This document shows positions 5,690-6,876 of a DNA stretch of 6,876 nucleotides, in pieces. Source of the DNA: Candidatus Shapirobacteria bacterium. GTDB taxonomy: Bacteria; Patescibacteria; Microgenomatia; UBA12405. The first letter of the stretch is position 1. The number at the start of each line of letters is the position of its first letter. The notes under the pieces were generated by a model that searched no databases, had not been told where the DNA came from, and saw nothing but the letters and a program-made list of their open reading frames with translations. A program made the translations under genes and the position numbers. The stretch spans positions 1-6,876 of the forward strand of contig JAQTUF010000022.1 of NCBI GenBank assembly GCA_028710865.1, given 5' to 3'.

Positions 5690-5703
5690 GGTGTCGCACC
5701 AAA
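5687..5703. promoter_or_regulatory. Perfect palindrome TTTGGTG-TCG-CACCAAA upstream of pgsA
   Basis: A perfect 7-bp inverted repeat around a 3-base centre, sharing its T residues with the terminator T-run just upstream. It has no T-run of its own on either strand, so it is not an ordinary terminator. It could be an operator for a dimeric regulator or a hairpin competing with the adjacent one. It lies about 110 bases before the pgsA start. Confidence 0.4.
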
Positions 5704-5795
5704 TAAAATCAATAACAGCCCTTTAATAATTTGAATTTTTTAAAATAATATAAATGGATTAAATTCTGTTTATTTTTGAATATAAAAATAATTTT

Positions 5796-5805
5796 AAGGA
5801 AGGAG
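5796..5805 (+). promoter_or_regulatory. Strong Shine-Dalgarno site of pgsA
   Basis: AAGGAAGGAG ends 6 bases before the ATG at 5812. It fixes the pgsA start and is the only well-spaced, strong ribosome binding site seen in the window. Confidence 0.85.
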
Positions 5806-5811
5806 TAAAAA

Positions 5812-6411
5812 ATGAATATTCCAAATATACTAACAGTATCTAGGATGGTATTAATCCCCATTTTTTTAACTTTTGCCATTTTAGGAAATCAGTCAAAGAA
5901 TACAGATTGGTATTATGGCGCAGCCTTAATATTTATTATTTCTGGTATCACTGATTTTTTGGATGGATATATTGCCCGTGCCAAAAATCAAATAACCAAA
6001 CTGGGCAAAATATTAGATCCAATTGCCGATAAATTAACCATGGTAACAGCTTTATTAGTTGCTAACTGTATAGGGGTATTAAATATTTCAGTAACCATAA
6101 TTATCGTCTTTCTTGAAGTTATTATTGTTATAGGGAATTATCTTATTACTCATACTCGTACTAAAAAGTTAGCAATTTCTTCTCGTTTAATAGGGAAGCT
6201 TAAAACCAGTTTTCAGTTTGTTGGTTTTATTTTTCTTTTTCTTGGAAGTGCTAATAGCAAATTATGGTTTTTACCTCAAGCACCTTGGTTTACCCCAATC
6301 ATTACTGGTCAATGTCTTATATATCTTTCAATAATACTCACAATTTTGGCAATGGTTGATTACGCCAGAGCTAATATTAATCTCATCCATAATTTTTTTA
6401 AAAAATTTTAA
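5812..6411 (+). CDS. pgsA: CDP-diacylglycerol--glycerol-3-phosphate 3-phosphatidyltransferase
   Basis: The enzyme joins CDP-diacylglycerol and glycerol-3-phosphate to give phosphatidylglycerophosphate and CMP, the committed step to phosphatidylglycerol in the cytoplasmic membrane. The 199 residues fit the family length. The full CDP-alcohol phosphotransferase signature is present: D48-x2-D51-G52-x2-A55-R56-x8-G65-x3-D69-x3-D73, whose four Asp bind the two metals and CDP. MNIPNILTVSR at the N-terminus and GKLKTSFQ (128-135) are typical of PgsA rather than phosphatidylserine or cardiolipin synthases of the same fold. About five to six membrane helices are visible (for example 33-48, 75-90, 92-112, 133-147, 165-183). 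It stands alone, with its own leader, a strong Shine-Dalgarno site and a terminator. Within the superfamily another alcohol acceptor cannot be wholly excluded. Confidence 0.93.
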   Translation: MNIPNILTVSRMVLIPIFLTFAILGNQSKNTDWYYGAALIFIISGITDFLDGYIARAKNQITKLGKILDPIADKLTMVTALLVANCIGVLNISVTIIIVFLEVIIVIGNYLITHTRTKKLAISSRLIGKLKTSFQFVGFIFLFLGSANSKLWFLPQAPWFTPIITGQCLIYLSIILTILAMVDYARANINLIHNFFKKF

Positions 6412-6425
6412 TAAAATTCAGATTT

Positions 6426-6479
6426 AATATCGTGGTGTTTACACAACAGTGTATGTTGTAAATTCTACGGTATTTTTTT
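6426..6479 (+). terminator. Strong intrinsic terminator after pgsA
   Basis: Outer stem AATATCGTGG (6426-6435) pairs over 10 bp, including G-U pairs, with CTACGGTATT (6465-6474). The inner stem is TTTAC/GTAAA plus AACA/TGTT around a GTGTA loop, with a small AC bulge. A run of seven T (6473-6479) follows. It sits 15 bases after the pgsA stop and separates it from the SPFH gene. Confidence 0.85.
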
Positions 6480-6498
6480 GTCTATAAATAATTATGAA

Positions 6499-6527
6499 TT
6501 TAGATTTTCTGATAAATAGCGTATAAT
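6499..6527 (+). promoter_or_regulatory. Promoter of the slipin-like gene
   Basis: TTTAGA (6499-6504) lies 17 bases before an exact TATAAT (6522-6527). Transcription would start near 6534, leaving a leader of about 20 bases before the ATG at 6557. No Shine-Dalgarno site is seen in that leader. Confidence 0.55.
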
Positions 6528-6556
6528 TAAAATCATTACTTAATTAAAAACTAAAC

Positions 6557-6876
6557 ATGCCAATAGGATTAATTTTTACAATTATTTTTATTCTTCTCAT
6601 TTCCATTCGTCAGATCAACCAGTATGAAAGAGGTCTTAAATTTACTTTTGGTAAATTTACTTCTGTTTTAGAGCCTGGTTGGAGATTGGTTTTCCCTATT
6701 ATTCAAAGTTCTAGAAAAGTAGATATTCGGGTAAAAGCAGTTGATGTCCCTGACCAAAACACTATTACTCGAGATAATGTTTCCGTAAAAGTTAATGCAG
6801 TTATTTACTATAAAGTGGCTGATGCTCAAAAAGCTATTATTGAAGTCGAAGATTTTCAATATGCTATTTCTCAATA
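6557..6876 (+). CDS. Slipin/stomatin-like SPFH (Band 7) protein, partial (C-terminus beyond right edge)
   Basis: From the ATG at 6557, 106 codons are open to the window end. Residues 1-17 form a membrane helix (MPIGLIFTIIFILLISI). RQINQYERGLKFTFGKF, LEPGWRLVFPII, VDIRVKAVDVPDQNTITRDN, VSVKVNAVIYYKVADAQKAI and EVEDFQYAISQ follow in the order expected of slipins. The bacterial slipin signature (QYERG, GPG-like turn, DVP.Q..IT.DNV, A..YY.V.D...A) is clear. SPFH proteins oligomerise at the membrane and organise microdomains; slipins are often encoded with an NfeD-like protein, which could lie just outside the window. The gene has its own promoter and no Shine-Dalgarno site. The minus-strand open frame 6668-6874 is its shadow. 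Confidence 0.92.
   Translation, partial: MPIGLIFTIIFILLISIRQINQYERGLKFTFGKFTSVLEPGWRLVFPIIQSSRKVDIRVKAVDVPDQNTITRDNVSVKVNAVIYYKVADAQKAIIEVEDFQYAISQ

Noticed and set aside
1..6876. CRISPR array, insertion sequence or toxin-antitoxin pair
   Set aside because: No regularly spaced identical repeats, no transposase and no recognisable small toxin or antitoxin on either strand.

Overview
The window is AT-rich (about 30% GC by eye). It looks like a small-genome bacterium of the Candidate Phyla Radiation (Patescibacteria), possibly Microgenomates. The reasons are a secreted protein with a DUF5667-like segment, a Pro-Thr linker (PTPTPAP) after a single N-terminal membrane helix, an atypical membrane-anchored signal-peptidase-like protein, and few Shine-Dalgarno sites. 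This placement is inference; no rRNA or universal marker is present.

Left part (1-3062) looks like accessory DNA. A minus-strand gene running off the left edge encodes an unrecognised protein with a PD-(D/E)XK nuclease-like signature. A gene-free stretch of about 300 bases follows, with a locally GC-richer patch. Next come two plus-strand genes, each behind its own gap: a short M24 ('pita-bread') metallopeptidase-like protein whose last expected metal ligand is Gln, and a class I SAM-dependent methyltransferase. Diverged copies of one sequence element lie on both sides of this pair. A short tRNA-3'-end-like string sits just before the methyltransferase.

Middle part (3063-5629) encodes envelope proteins. 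They are an S26 signal-peptidase-like protein with a C-terminal beta-rich extension, a convergent small membrane protein, and a two-gene unit. That unit encodes a secreted DUF5667-like protein ending in 22-residue Gly-rich repeats and a membrane-anchored Gly/Ser-rich protein.

Right part (5630-6876) looks like housekeeping. A double hairpin precedes pgsA (phosphatidylglycerophosphate synthase), which has the only strong, well-spaced Shine-Dalgarno site in the window and ends at a strong intrinsic terminator. A slipin/stomatin-like (SPFH) gene then runs off the right edge. PgsA makes anionic phospholipid and SPFH proteins organise membrane domains, so this end is about membrane composition.

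A recurring feature is a -10-like hexamer only 6-9 bases before the start codon of several genes, suggesting leaderless mRNAs. I do not see a complete, clearly new multi-gene system. The best candidates for novelty are the nuclease-like protein, the possible +1 frameshift with altered metal site in the M24 gene, the diverged flanking repeats and the atypical signal-peptidase-like protein.
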